DNA of 64,000 bases from Neomesorhizobium albiziae (lineage in GTDB: Bacteria > Pseudomonadota > Alphaproteobacteria > Rhizobiales > Rhizobiaceae), in NCBI RefSeq assembly GCF_900114255.1, contig NZ_FOSL01000004.1:124001-188000 (forward strand), given 5' to 3'. Shown here in pieces: positions 27,001 through 36,253 of this stretch (the first letter of the stretch is position 1; each line of letters opens with the position of its first letter). The notes beneath the pieces were generated by a model. It did no database searches. It was not told the origin of the DNA and was given only the letters and a program-made list of their open reading frames with translations. The translations under genes and the position numbers were made by a program.

Positions 27001-28418
27001 CCGACCCTCAAGTCGCGGTCGGCATGCTGCTGATCCTTATCCTGGCGATCTTTCTCGGCTTTCCGGTCGCATTCACCTTGATGGCGCTGGGCGTCGGCGT
27101 CGGTTACTACGCCTATTTCGATGCACACCGCATGTGGCGCACCTATGAACGCGCGATGGAAGCCGGCGCCGACGGCTGGACGCTGACCGAAACCTGGCTC
27201 GGCGGCTTCTTCAACAACCGCATCTTCGATCTTTTCGTCAATCAGACCTTTTCGGTGATGTCCAACGATGTGCTGACCGCCATCCCGCTGTTCCTGTTCA
27301 TGGGCTACATCGTCGAACGCGCCAACATCGTCGACCGGCTGTTTTCGACACTCTACATCGCCTCGCATCGCATCCCCGGCTCGATGGCGGTGGCGGCCCT
27401 TGTCACCTGCACCCTGTTCGCGACCGCCACCGGCATCGTCGGCGCCGTCGTCACATTGATGGGACTTCTCGCCTTCCCGGCGATGCTCAAGGCCAAATAC
27501 GATGTCCGATACGCCTCCGGTGTAATCTGCGCCGGCGGCACGCTCGGCATTCTCATTCCACCGTCGATCCTGCTGATCGTTTATGCCGCCACTTCGGGTG
27601 TCTCTGTGGTGCGCATGTATGCCGCGGCACTTTTCCCTGGTCTGCTGCTCGCGGGGCTTTACCTCGTCTATGTCATCGTCCGTGCCTTATGGAACCCCGC
27701 CCTGGCGCCGAAACCCAGCAAGGACGATATCGGCGACCACAGTTTCCTCGAAATCAGCTGGATGATGTTCACCTCCTTCGTGCCGTTGGCGGCGCTCATC
27801 CTGGCCGTTCTCGGCGCCATCCTTTTCGGTATCGCGACACCATCCGAGGCCGCGGCGGTCGGCGCCTTCGGCGGACTGCTGCTCGCCGCCGCCTACCGCG
27901 CGCTCACTTGGCAGCGGCTGAAGGAATCCGTTTATCTTACCGCCCGCACCTCGGCCATGGTTTGCTGGCTTTTCGTCGGCTCGGCCACCTTTGCCTCGGT
28001 CTTCGCCTATCTCGGCGGCCAGCAACTCATCAGCGATTTCGTCACCGGCCTCGACATGTCGCCGCTCATGTTCCTTATCCTCGTTCAGCTGATCATCTTC
28101 ATCCTCGGCTGGCCACTGGAATGGACGGAGATTATCGTCATCTTCATCCCGATCTTCCTGCCGCTACTGCCGCATTTCGGCATCGATCCGCTGTTCTTCG
28201 GCATTCTTGTCGCCGTGAACCTGCAGACGGCGTTCCTGTCGCCGCCCATGGCGATGTCGGCCTATTACCTGAAAGGCATATCACCGGCCCATGTCCGGCT
28301 GTCCGACATCTTTGCCGGCATGATGCCCTACATGCTGATCGTCATCCTGTGCATGGTGATCGTCTATCTGTTCCCCGGCATCGTCTATTGGCTGCCGAAT
28401 GTGGTCTACGGGCGGTGA
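26997..28418 (+). CDS. TRAP transporter large permease (DctM type)
   Basis: A 473-residue permease with about 12-14 hydrophobic segments, catalysing Na+- or H+-coupled uptake with DctQ. FLGFPVAFTLMALGVGVGYY, CAGGTLGILIPPSILLIVYA and the C-terminal NLQTAFLSPPMAMSAYYLKG are DctM signatures. Start overlaps the dctQ stop. About 45 residues between the first two segments (FDAHRMWRTYERAM) form an insertion seen in some subfamilies. Confidence 0.93.
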   Translation: MTDPQVAVGMLLILILAIFLGFPVAFTLMALGVGVGYYAYFDAHRMWRTYERAMEAGADGWTLTETWLGGFFNNRIFDLFVNQTFSVMSNDVLTAIPLFLFMGYIVERANIVDRLFSTLYIASHRIPGSMAVAALVTCTLFATATGIVGAVVTLMGLLAFPAMLKAKYDVRYASGVICAGGTLGILIPPSILLIVYAATSGVSVVRMYAAALFPGLLLAGLYLVYVIVRALWNPALAPKPSKDDIGDHSFLEISWMMFTSFVPLAALILAVLGAILFGIATPSEAAAVGAFGGLLLAAAYRALTWQRLKESVYLTARTSAMVCWLFVGSATFASVFAYLGGQQLISDFVTGLDMSPLMFLILVQLIIFILGWPLEWTEIIVIFIPIFLPLLPHFGIDPLFFGILVAVNLQTAFLSPPMAMSAYYLKGISPAHVRLSDIFAGMMPYMLIVILCMVIVYLFPGIVYWLPNVVYGR

Positions 28419-28436
28419 GGAATGGAGGCAAACGGG

Positions 28437-28607
28437 ATGAAAAAGACCAATCTGGCGTCCGCGGTTTTCGCCTATCTCTGCTTCGCCGGGTTCCTCGGCC
28501 TTCTTGCCTGGTTCGTGCCACGGCTCGACCTTGTCGTGGTGATCTCGATCGTGCTCGCTTTGGCGCTCTACGACCTCTGGACCGAACTAAGCGCCCGCAG
28601 GCGCTGA
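28437..28607 (+). CDS. small two-segment membrane protein following dctM
   Basis: A 56-residue protein: a short basic start (MKKTNLASAV), two hydrophobic segments (about 8-26 and 31-48) and a charged end (TELSARRR). The ATG at 28437 has GGAGG nine bases upstream; an ATG at 28422 is an alternative. It starts 18 bases after dctM on the same strand, so it is likely part of the TRAP operon. No family is recognised. Confidence 0.65.
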   Translation: MKKTNLASAVFAYLCFAGFLGLLAWFVPRLDLVVVISIVLALALYDLWTELSARRR

Positions 28608-28689
28608 CCGCCGCCGTTCTCTCTTGCGTTGTCCGGAAACGGCGTGATACCTCGCCTCGCGAAACCTCCCTCGCGTGGAACCGTCGAAA

Positions 28690-29913
28690 ATGTCCAAGTG
28701 GAAAGACGTCAAGAAGGTCGTGCTCGCTTACTCCGGCGGTCTCGATACCTCGATCATCCTGAAGTGGTTGCAGACCGAGCTCGGTGCGGAAGTCGTCACC
28801 TTCACGGCCGACCTCGGCCAGGGCGGCGAGCTCGAGCCGGCCCGTCGGAAGGCCGAGCTAATGGGTATCAAGGATATCCGCATCGTGGATGTCCGCGAGG
28901 AATTCGTCTCCGACTTCGTCTTCCCGATGTTCCGCGCCAATGCTGTCTATGAAGGCACATATCTGCTCGGTACCTCGATCGCCCGGCCACTAATCTCCAA
29001 GCACCTGGTCGACATCGCCCGCGAAACCGGCGCCGACGCCATCGCCCACGGCGCCACCGGCAAAGGCAACGACCAGGTTCGTTTCGAACTGTCCGCCTAT
29101 GCCCTCAATCCGGACATCAAGGTCATCGCGCCGTGGCGCGACTGGTCGTTCAAGTCACGCACCGACCTTCTGCATTTCGCCGAACAGCACCAGATCCCGG
29201 TGCCGAAGGATAAGCGGGGCGAGGCGCCGTTTTCGGTCGATGCCAACCTCCTGCACTCGTCCTCCGAGGGCAAGGTGCTGGAGGACCCGTGGAACGAGCC
29301 GCCGGAATATGTCCACCAGCGCACCGTCTCGCCGATGGACGCGCCGGATGCGGCGACCGAGATCGTGGTTGAGTTCAAGAACGGCGACCCGGTCGCTCTC
29401 AACAGCAAGACGCTCTCGCCGGCGACGTTGCTTGCAGCACTTAACGATCTTGGCCGCGACAACGGCATCGGCCGTCTCGACCTTGTCGAAAACCGCTTCG
29501 TCGGCATGAAGTCGCGCGGCGTCTATGAGACGCCCGGCGGCACCATCCTGCTTGCCGCTCACCGCGCCATCGAATCGATCACGCTCGACCGCGGCGCGGC
29601 GCATCTCAAGGACGAGCTGATGCCGCGCTACGCGGAGCTGATCTACAACGGCTTCTGGTTCTCGCCGGAGCGCGAGATGCTGCAGGCGCTGATCGACAAG
29701 AGCCAAGGGGATGTCGAGGGCGAGGTTCGGCTGAAGCTCTACAAGGGCAACGTCATCGTCACCGGCCGCCGCTCGGCGAAATCGCTCTATTCGGACGCGC
29801 TGGTCACCTTCGAGGACGACCGCGGCGCTTACGACCAGAAGGACGCCGCCGGCTTCATCCGTCTCAATGCGTTGCGGTTGCGCACGTTGGCGGCACGCGA
29901 CCGCAAGGGCTGA
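28690..29913 (+). CDS. argG: argininosuccinate synthase
   Basis: ArgG (407 residues) condenses citrulline and aspartate with ATP in arginine synthesis. The PP-loop [15 protein letters not shown] begins at about residue 12, then [29 protein letters not shown] and SPERE near the C-terminus. The ATG at 28690 ([11 protein letters not shown]) is preferred over one five codons earlier. No arginine-pathway neighbours are present, as is common in this group. Confidence 0.97.
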   Translation: MSKWKDVKKVVLAYSGGLDTSIILKWLQTELGAEVVTFTADLGQGGELEPARRKAELMGIKDIRIVDVREEFVSDFVFPMFRANAVYEGTYLLGTSIARPLISKHLVDIARETGADAIAHGATGKGNDQVRFELSAYALNPDIKVIAPWRDWSFKSRTDLLHFAEQHQIPVPKDKRGEAPFSVDANLLHSSSEGKVLEDPWNEPPEYVHQRTVSPMDAPDAATEIVVEFKNGDPVALNSKTLSPATLLAALNDLGRDNGIGRLDLVENRFVGMKSRGVYETPGGTILLAAHRAIESITLDRGAAHLKDELMPRYAELIYNGFWFSPEREMLQALIDKSQGDVEGEVRLKLYKGNVIVTGRRSAKSLYSDALVTFEDDRGAYDQKDAAGFIRLNALRLRTLAARDRKG

Positions 29914-29918
29914 GCCCG

Positions 29919-30446
29919 ATGTCGCGTTGCCGGCGCGCCGCTTTCGCGCTTTTTGCGACGCTCATCGCGCCGGCCGCCGCGCAGGATTTCGATCCGTCGA
30001 CACTCGACCTTGCCGGGCTGGTCGAATGCAAGGCCGACGTAAAGGCCTATAACAGATTTGCCTTCTGGCTGACCGGCAAGGAGAACGATGCGCTGCGAAA
30101 GCTCGACTGGACGGAAATGGACAGCGGCAATCCGCTGCTTGGCCAGTTCAAGCTGCCCAAGCCGGTCAACGTGTTCGGCTACGAGACCGACAGCGTCGTC
30201 TTCACAAGCTCGGGGCTGATGGCGGTACTCGACAATGTCTCGCCGCAAGGTCTCGCCGACAAACTCGGCATCTCGCCGATGACGGCTTCGCCTGACAAAT
30301 TTCTCGGTGAAAAGGCGATCGTCGAAAAGAGCGAGGAAGAGGCCGGCATCACCCTGAAGACGCGCATCGCGCTCAACATTTCCACGGTCGATTCACATCC
30401 TGGCAAGACGCTGGTCGGGTGTTCCTACCAGATCGAAGTGCAGTAA
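29919..30446 (+). CDS. exported protein of unknown function
   Basis: A 175-residue protein with a signal peptide (RRAAFALFATLIAPAAAQ, cleaved after about residue 22). The mature part is mixed alpha/beta without a recognised domain, ending GKTLVGCSYQIEVQ. It starts 5 bases after argG and ends at a strong terminator, so it is probably read from the argG transcript. Two cysteines in the mature part could form a disulfide. Confidence 0.72.
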   Translation: MSRCRRAAFALFATLIAPAAAQDFDPSTLDLAGLVECKADVKAYNRFAFWLTGKENDALRKLDWTEMDSGNPLLGQFKLPKPVNVFGYETDSVVFTSSGLMAVLDNVSPQGLADKLGISPMTASPDKFLGEKAIVEKSEEEAGITLKTRIALNISTVDSHPGKTLVGCSYQIEVQ

Positions 30447-30481
30447 TCCCGGCAGTCGAACCGCTTCCCGCCAAGAAAGAA

Positions 30482-30505
30482 AAAACCCGGCGCAAGCCGG
30501 GTTTT
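30482..30505. terminator. bidirectional intrinsic terminator
   Basis: Stem AAAACCCGGC / GCCGGGTTTT with a GCAA loop, between the convergent gene ending at 30446 and the lytic transglycosylase ending at 30522. The A and T tails serve both directions. Confidence 0.85.
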
Positions 30506-30521
30506 GAAAGGCTTCAGGTCT

Positions 30522-31319
30522 TCAGAGGCCGTCGATCTCGGCGCCGATACGGGCGATCGCCTGCTGATAGACGCTTGCAGCATTCCAGCCCGCGATTGCG
30601 CCCATGTTGCCCGCATAGCCTGCGCCGGCCTGCCAGCCGTGCGCCCTCAGGAAGTTGGCGGTGGACATCAGCGCCGTGCTCTTGTCGCGCAGGTTCCGGT
30701 TGCCGACGCCATATTTTACGACATTCCCGGGCAGGAACTGGGTGTGACCAATCTCGCCATGCATGGCGCCGACCGAGCCGGCGCTCAGCGCTCCGCGATC
30801 GACCAGCTGGAGTGCCGCAACGGCGTGAGGCGTGAAGAAGCCCGGGCGGCGGCAGTCATATGCAAGCGTCAAAATGGCCGAGACCGTATTCTGCTTGCCC
30901 ATGTAGGAACCGAAGCCAGTCTCCATGCCCCATATGGCGAGCAATACGCCCGGCGGCACACCGTAGGTGCTTTCGATCTGGTTGAAGAGAGCGGCATTCG
31001 ACTTCTTCAACGAGCGGCCTTTGGAAATGATCGCGGCAGCGCCACGGCGCTGCATGAAAGATTCCACCGAACCGCTGAACGCCTTGTGGACGGCGCGGTC
31101 GGCCTTGATGGTTGCCGTAGCGTATTTTGCGCCGGCCAGCGCTGAAAGGCCCTTGTTCTTGACGCCAGCAGCCCTTGCCTCCTGTGCGAAATCCGCCTTC
31201 CACTGTTCGAAGCCGCTTGCGTTGTCGCCGCATTGTGCAGCGTAAGCCTCGCCGCCGGCCAGCCCAAACATGGCGCACATTGCGGCAGCAAACAGTTTAA
31301 CCTTGGCAGATCGTGCCAT
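30522..31319 (-). CDS. lytic murein transglycosylase (MltB/SLT_2 type)
   Basis: A 265-residue periplasmic enzyme that cleaves peptidoglycan glycan strands to 1,6-anhydro ends. A signal peptide (residues 1-27, ending AYA) precedes the domain. The catalytic Glu lies in AIWGMETGFGSYMGK; GEIGHTQFLPGNVVKYG and RAHGWQAGAGY are MltB-type motifs. The ATG at 31319 has CCAGGAGA upstream; the frame extends further without a plausible start. No lipobox, so soluble periplasmic. Confidence 0.92.
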   Translation of the reverse strand: MARSAKVKLFAAAMCAMFGLAGGEAYAAQCGDNASGFEQWKADFAQEARAAGVKNKGLSALAGAKYATATIKADRAVHKAFSGSVESFMQRRGAAAIISKGRSLKKSNAALFNQIESTYGVPPGVLLAIWGMETGFGSYMGKQNTVSAILTLAYDCRRPGFFTPHAVAALQLVDRGALSAGSVGAMHGEIGHTQFLPGNVVKYGVGNRNLRDKSTALMSTANFLRAHGWQAGAGYAGNMGAIAGWNAASVYQQAIARIGAEIDGL

Positions 31320-31652
31320 GCTGTTCTCCTGGAGAAATTGCTTGATCATGTCCCTAATCGGGATTTTGCCCGCATTTACTTGGTTTGTCATCGTTAACAT
31401 CAAGTTTAAGCCAAACCATTCCGGTGGGCGGATAGGCAAAATCCTCTTCGGGATCAAGTGCAGGAAGGTCACGGCGAATAACTTTCTGCGGGGATGCCGC
31501 TATTGTGAACGGTTGGGCTGGCGTTAGACGCCTATGACCGCGAGCCGGACATGATCGACCGCGAGTCAGCCAGGTACCGACCATTTTGGACGGAACAAAA
31601 CCCTCTTAACCGGGGTTAGTGCCCTCGAAGGGGTACAAACTGGAGTGATATC
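31320..31652. other. intergenic region between divergent envelope genes
   Basis: A 333-base gap between the divergent transglycosylase and SH3-domain genes. It contains a candidate EcfG-type promoter at 31592-31617 and a short TAACC-GG-GGTTA palindrome. No ORF with coding character was seen. Confidence 0.5.
31592..31617 (+). promoter_or_regulatory. candidate EcfG (general stress) promoter
   Basis: GGAAC (31592-31596), 17 bases, then GGTT (31614-31617), against the alphaproteobacterial EcfG consensus GGAAC-N16/17-CGTT. It lies 35 bases upstream of the SH3/DUF1236 gene start. One -10 base differs from consensus. Confidence 0.45.
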
Positions 31653-32312
31653 ATGAAACCGAAGCTCGTTGTTTCGGCGGCGGCCCTTGGCATGCTCGCT
31701 ATGTCTGGCGCGGCTTTCGCCGCCAGCGCTACCGCCACCACGGATCTGAACATTCGTGCAGGACCGGGTCCTCAATATGAGGTTGTGGGCGTCGTCGGTG
31801 CCGGCCAGGCGACCGAGATCACGGGATGCCTCGACGGCAGCAAATGGTGCCAGATTGCGTCCAATGGCGGCAAAGGATGGGTCTATTCCGATTATCTGAC
31901 GTCCGATTTCGGCGGTAAACAGGTCGTGCTCACCGAACGCCCGGCCAATTCCGTCACTATCCTGCCGCCGGATGGCGGTACCGAAGGCGCTGCCGTGGGT
32001 GGCGCTACCGGGGCAGTGGCAGGTGCGCTGATCGGCGGTCCCATCGGCGCCGCAGTCGGCGGCGTCGCCGGCCTGGCAGTAGGCGGGGCAGCTGGCAACG
32101 CCGCTGAACCGCCGGCGCAGGTGCGCACCTATGTCACCGAAAACCGCGTCGATCCGGTCTACCTGGACGGCGAAGTGGTGGTTGGCGCCGGCATCCCCGA
32201 CAATGTCGAAATCCGTGAGATTCCGGATTACGAATACCGCTATGTCTATGTGAACGGCCAACCCGCACTGGTCGACCCCGGCAGCCGCCGCATCGTCTAC
32301 GTGATGCGCTAA
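31653..32312 (+). CDS. exported SH3 and DUF1236 domain protein with glycine-zipper segment
   Basis: A 219-residue exported protein. Signal peptide 1-23 (ending AAFA); bacterial SH3 domain about 26-85 (LNIRAGPGPQYEVVGVV, GWVYSDYL); glycine-zipper-like stretch about 110-150 (GGATGAVAGALIGGPIGAAV); DUF1236 at the C-terminus (YVYVNGQPALVDPGSRRIV). Such proteins are periplasmic or outer-membrane associated in rhizobia; the exact role is unknown. A strong terminator follows. Confidence 0.87.
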   Translation: MKPKLVVSAAALGMLAMSGAAFAASATATTDLNIRAGPGPQYEVVGVVGAGQATEITGCLDGSKWCQIASNGGKGWVYSDYLTSDFGGKQVVLTERPANSVTILPPDGGTEGAAVGGATGAVAGALIGGPIGAAVGGVAGLAVGGAAGNAAEPPAQVRTYVTENRVDPVYLDGEVVVGAGIPDNVEIREIPDYEYRYVYVNGQPALVDPGSRRIVYVMR

Positions 32313-32333
32313 GGCACCGACATCGACGCAAAG

Positions 32334-32361
32334 AAAAGCCGGGCGTGTTGCCCGGCTTTTT
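32334..32361. terminator. bidirectional intrinsic terminator
   Basis: AAAAGCCGGGC / GCCCGGCTTTTT with a 5-base loop, between the convergent SH3-domain gene and the IalB gene. Confidence 0.88.
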
Positions 32362-32380
32362 CCATCTCCGACAGGCCGGG

Positions 32381-32884
32381 TTATTTGCAGCTGGCGATCG
32401 ACTGCAGGGCGGCCGAAATGCCCTTCAGCGAGAAAATGTAGTTGGTCGGATTGCCGCGGCCGGACTTGGCGGCGATCTTCATGTCGGCGCCGCCCTTCAT
32501 GGCGGCGATCAGCTGCGGCTCCTCGGCGGCGTTTTCCATCCAGGCGGATTTGCCGCGCGTGAACATCGAAAACGACTTGTTGCCAACGGTAACGGAAACC
32601 TTGGAATTGGCCTGAAAATCGTAAGACGCGATGAACTGCGGTTCGAAGGAAACGTTCTGGCCCGGCTTCTGGCTGACGAAGAAGAAGATATCCCCGTGGT
32701 CGAGCGTCGACGGTTGCTTGTCGGTCGGCACGGTCAGCACGTAGCAGACCTTGCCGTTCTGCGCCTGGTAGCTGTAGGTGCCCCACGCATTGTGCTGGCC
32801 GATCTTGGTGGCCGACTGGGCGAGCGCCGGTGTGGCCGCCGCGACCAGAACCAAGCCGGTGAGAGTGGAAATCAATCCGCGCAT
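32381..32884 (-). CDS. invasion-associated locus B (IalB) family protein
   Basis: A 167-residue exported protein with signal peptide MRGLISTLTGLVLVAAATPALAQ. The mature part has the IalB fold pattern: WGTYSYQAQNGKVCYVLTVP and KSAWMENAAEEPQLIAAMKGG, with a cysteine at each end likely to pair. Named after Bartonella erythrocyte invasion, but widespread in free-living alphaproteobacteria with unknown periplasmic role. The ATG at 32884 gives the signal peptide its normal start. Confidence 0.88.
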   Translation of the reverse strand: MRGLISTLTGLVLVAAATPALAQSATKIGQHNAWGTYSYQAQNGKVCYVLTVPTDKQPSTLDHGDIFFFVSQKPGQNVSFEPQFIASYDFQANSKVSVTVGNKSFSMFTRGKSAWMENAAEEPQLIAAMKGGADMKIAAKSGRGNPTNYIFSLKGISAALQSIASCK

Positions 32885-33161
32885 CGTCTCAAATCTATCC
32901 CTGTCTGTCGTGTGGCGGCGAGCGGGCTGTTCCCCGTTCAGGCCCATTTGCTTTATTTTGAATTAATCGCAGTTACCAAAGGGTGAACCATCCCGGAAAA
33001 AGGCGATTCGGATCCTCCAGTATGGTCCCCGCCGGCCACAGGCGTGCGTAGTAGTCCCTGTGACCGTCATCAAAACCCAGAAAGCGGCAAGAGTTTGACT
33101 TTTGTTTCAACAGGAAACCGCGTGTCAACCCGCTCCGAAAACGGGTTGGCGCTGCCTCTCG

Positions 33162-33527
33162 TCAGGCACTTTCGGCCAGCGCGCGTTTGGCGGCGGCGCG
33201 GTGGGCTGGGGTCAGATGCGCCCGGATGGTCGAGATCGCGGCGGTCAGCACGGCGATGTCGTCGGTAAAGCCGAGGCCGACGATCACGTCGGGAATGGCA
33301 TCGGCCGGCATGACGAAGTAGGCGAGCGCCGCGATCAGGATGCCCTTGGCGCGCATCGGCGTGCGCGTGTCGAGCGCACAATAATAAGCGGCGACGACCT
33401 CTTCCATGAACGGCACCTGGCGCGCCGCCTTCTTAGCCGTCTGCCAGAACTTTTCGCGCACTTCCCGCTCGCGGCGGGCATTGTCGCCGCCGAAACCGAA
33501 AAAGTCGAAATTCCTGTTCTTCGCCAT
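33162..33527 (-). CDS. DUF1232 (YkvA-like) protein
   Basis: A 121-residue protein. DUF1232 covers about residues 50-95: ALAYFVMPADAIPDVIVGLGFTDD, with a hydrophobic hairpin. The N-terminal region is basic (KNRNFDFFGFGGDNARRERE). The ATG at 33527 is preferred to upstream in-frame starts, which run toward the divergent phosphatase. Function unknown; probably membrane-associated. Confidence 0.87.
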   Translation of the reverse strand: MAKNRNFDFFGFGGDNARREREVREKFWQTAKKAARQVPFMEEVVAAYYCALDTRTPMRAKGILIAALAYFVMPADAIPDVIVGLGFTDDIAVLTAAISTIRAHLTPAHRAAAKRALAESA

Positions 33528-33679
33528 CGCATTTTTACTCCTCGCGCAGAAATGTGGGAATTCCTGCAGGCCCTGCAAGATGAAATCGGCATGCAGGTGC
33601 CGAATCGCCGTCGCAATGATGGAGTGTTCTTTTTCCCAACGATTTCGTGTTATCCCGGCGATAGTTCCGGAGGAAACCA

Positions 33680-34198
33680 ATGTCGGCAAGGCCGCCCGCT
33701 TCCATTCTGTTCGTCTGCCTGGGCAACATATGCCGCTCGCCGCTGGCGGAAGGCGTTTTCCGCTCGGTCGTCGAGGCGCGCGGCATGAGCGGCAAGGTAT
33801 TCATCGATTCGGCCGGCACCGGCGGCTGGCACCAGGGGTCGGCTCCGGACCCGCGGTCGATCGCCATCGCGGCGCGCCATGACATCGACATTGCCGGGCA
33901 GAAAGCGCGAAAGGTGCTGCGGGACGATTTCGAGCGTTTCGACCTGCTGCTGGGCATGGACCGGTCGAACACCGACGACCTGAGGGCCATGGCTCCGGCT
34001 CATGCGAAGGACCGGGTGCATCTCTTCCTGGAATTCGCCAACGGCAAGGCCGGTGACGTGCCTGATCCCTATTATGGGGGACCGGATGGGTTTGCCGATG
34101 TCTACCGCATGATCCGCGATGCTTCCGGCGCGATGGCTGACAGGTTGGGCTGGCGGATATCGGCGCCGCCAAGAGGCCAGGCTTCCTCGATAATGTAG
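33680..34198 (+). CDS. low-molecular-weight protein-tyrosine phosphatase
   Basis: A 172-residue phosphatase. The P-loop CLGNICRSP (C-X5-R-S) is at about residues 13-21 and the general-acid motif DPYY at about 131-134. GGAGGAA precedes the ATG. The C-terminal ~32 codons overlap the convergent thpR gene by 97 bases. Cytosolic; bacterial members often control exopolysaccharide kinases, but no such genes are adjacent. Confidence 0.92.
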   Translation: MSARPPASILFVCLGNICRSPLAEGVFRSVVEARGMSGKVFIDSAGTGGWHQGSAPDPRSIAIAARHDIDIAGQKARKVLRDDFERFDLLLGMDRSNTDDLRAMAPAHAKDRVHLFLEFANGKAGDVPDPYYGGPDGFADVYRMIRDASGAMADRLGWRISAPPRGQASSIM

Positions 34199-34698
34199 GG
34201 GCCGCCGCCGACCGAATCGCGCGACGACATCAGCACGAACCGTCCCACCTTGAACGGCATGGCGGCGAAATTGCCGCGCGCCGAAAGGTAATGCGCGACA
34301 TCTGCCGGGCTTGTATTCCGCAGCCGCGCCAGCGTGACATGCGGAGCGAATTTGCGGGGGTCTGATGGGATGCCGATGCGCTGGCAGATGCGCTCGATCT
34401 CGGCCTGCAGTGCGTTGAGATCGGGCGATGGCGCGGTGCCCGCCCATACCGCATGCGGTTTCTTGGAACCGAAGGCGCCGACACCGGACAGGGTGAGCGA
34501 GAAAGATGGCCGTCGCACCCGGTCCAGCGCGTTGGCGATCTCGTCGGCCACATGGCCTTCGATATCGCCTATGAACCGCAAGGTGAGATGATAGTTCTCG
34601 ACATCGATCCAGCGCGCACCGGGCAGGCCTCCGCGCAGGAGGGACAAGGACATCGCGGCATCGCGCGGAATTTCGAGGGCGGTGAAAAGTCGCGGCAT
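34102..34698 (-). CDS. thpR: RNA 2',3'-cyclic phosphodiesterase
   Basis: A 198-residue 2H phosphoesterase that opens 2',3'-cyclic phosphates on RNA. The two catalytic HxT motifs are in ENYHLTLRFIG (about 36-46) and FAPHVTLARLR (about 122-132). Length is typical. The 3' end overlaps the opposite-strand phosphatase by 97 bases, with both reading frames intact. Confidence 0.92.
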   Translation of the reverse strand: MPRLFTALEIPRDAAMSLSLLRGGLPGARWIDVENYHLTLRFIGDIEGHVADEIANALDRVRRPSFSLTLSGVGAFGSKKPHAVWAGTAPSPDLNALQAEIERICQRIGIPSDPRKFAPHVTLARLRNTSPADVAHYLSARGNFAAMPFKVGRFVLMSSRDSVGGGPYIIEEAWPLGGADIRQPNLSAIAPEASRIMR

Positions 34699-34844
34699 GG
34701 CTAACCTCCCCGAATCGAACTGTCACCCTAGCGAATCACCGAAGTAAGGCAGGAGCAAGCTGTTTGTTTGACGGTGCCGGGGGATCCAAAGTTTCGAGTC
34801 ACAAGATGTTCCCCGGTGCGCTTCGCTTATGTGTCTCCTTTAGC

Positions 34845-35486
34845 TCAAGAATCGTTCGGCTTTGCGGCGATCAGCTTTTCGACCAACGGCAGTACGCGTT
34901 CGACCATAAGGTCGATGCCGGCGGTATTGGGATGCATGCCGTCCTCAAGCAGCAGAGTACGGTCTGCGGCGACGCCGTCGAGAAAGAATGGATAGAATGC
35001 CACATTATGTTTCTCGGCCAGGCGCGGAAAGATGCCGTTGAACGCGGCGGCGTAATCCGGCCCGAGATTGGGCGCGGCGACCATGCCGACCAGCAGCACT
35101 GCCATGCCCCGTTGCTTCAGCCGGGCGATCATGGCGTCGAGATTCTTCTCGGTCACTTCGGGCGCAATGCCGCGAAGCATATCGTTGGCGCCAAGTTCGA
35201 GGATGACCAATTGTGCGTTGTCGGGCACCGACCAGTCGAGGCGCGACAGGCCTCCACTTGTCGTGTCTCCGGAAACGCCGGCATTGGCGATCACGACATC
35301 GTGACCCTTCTTCTGTAGCGCTGCCTGCAACTTTTCGGGAAAACCTTCGCCGGGGCCGAGACCGAAGCCCGCCATCAGACTGTCGCCGAATCCGACGATC
35401 TTGTAGGGCTCGGACGATGCCGGGACAGTTGCCAGAATTGCGAAAAATGCTGCGAAAGCCAATATTGCCAACTGTTTGAAAGCCAT
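34845..35486 (-). CDS. tesA: SGNH-family arylesterase / acyl-CoA thioesterase I-like
   Basis: A 213-residue exported hydrolase with signal peptide to about residue 26. SGNH blocks are visible: GFGDSLMAGFG (catalytic Ser), GVSGDTTSGGL (Gly), ELGANDMLRG (Asn) and DGMHPNTAGID (Asp/His). The ATG at 35486 is preferred over a TTG three codons upstream. It is divergent from a ybbA-ybbP type ABC pair, the same arrangement as E. coli tesA-ybbA-ybbP, which supports the TesA name. Confidence 0.9.
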   Translation of the reverse strand: MAFKQLAILAFAAFFAILATVPASSEPYKIVGFGDSLMAGFGLGPGEGFPEKLQAALQKKGHDVVIANAGVSGDTTSGGLSRLDWSVPDNAQLVILELGANDMLRGIAPEVTEKNLDAMIARLKQRGMAVLLVGMVAAPNLGPDYAAAFNGIFPRLAEKHNVAFYPFFLDGVAADRTLLLEDGMHPNTAGIDLMVERVLPLVEKLIAAKPNDS

Positions 35487-35550
35487 GAAGCGCAACCCAT
35501 ATGACGAAAACTGTTTCCGCCTCTTCTAACCCATATAGGATCGATCCGCA

Positions 35551-36249
<699 letters not shown>

Positions 36250-36253
36250 CCCC

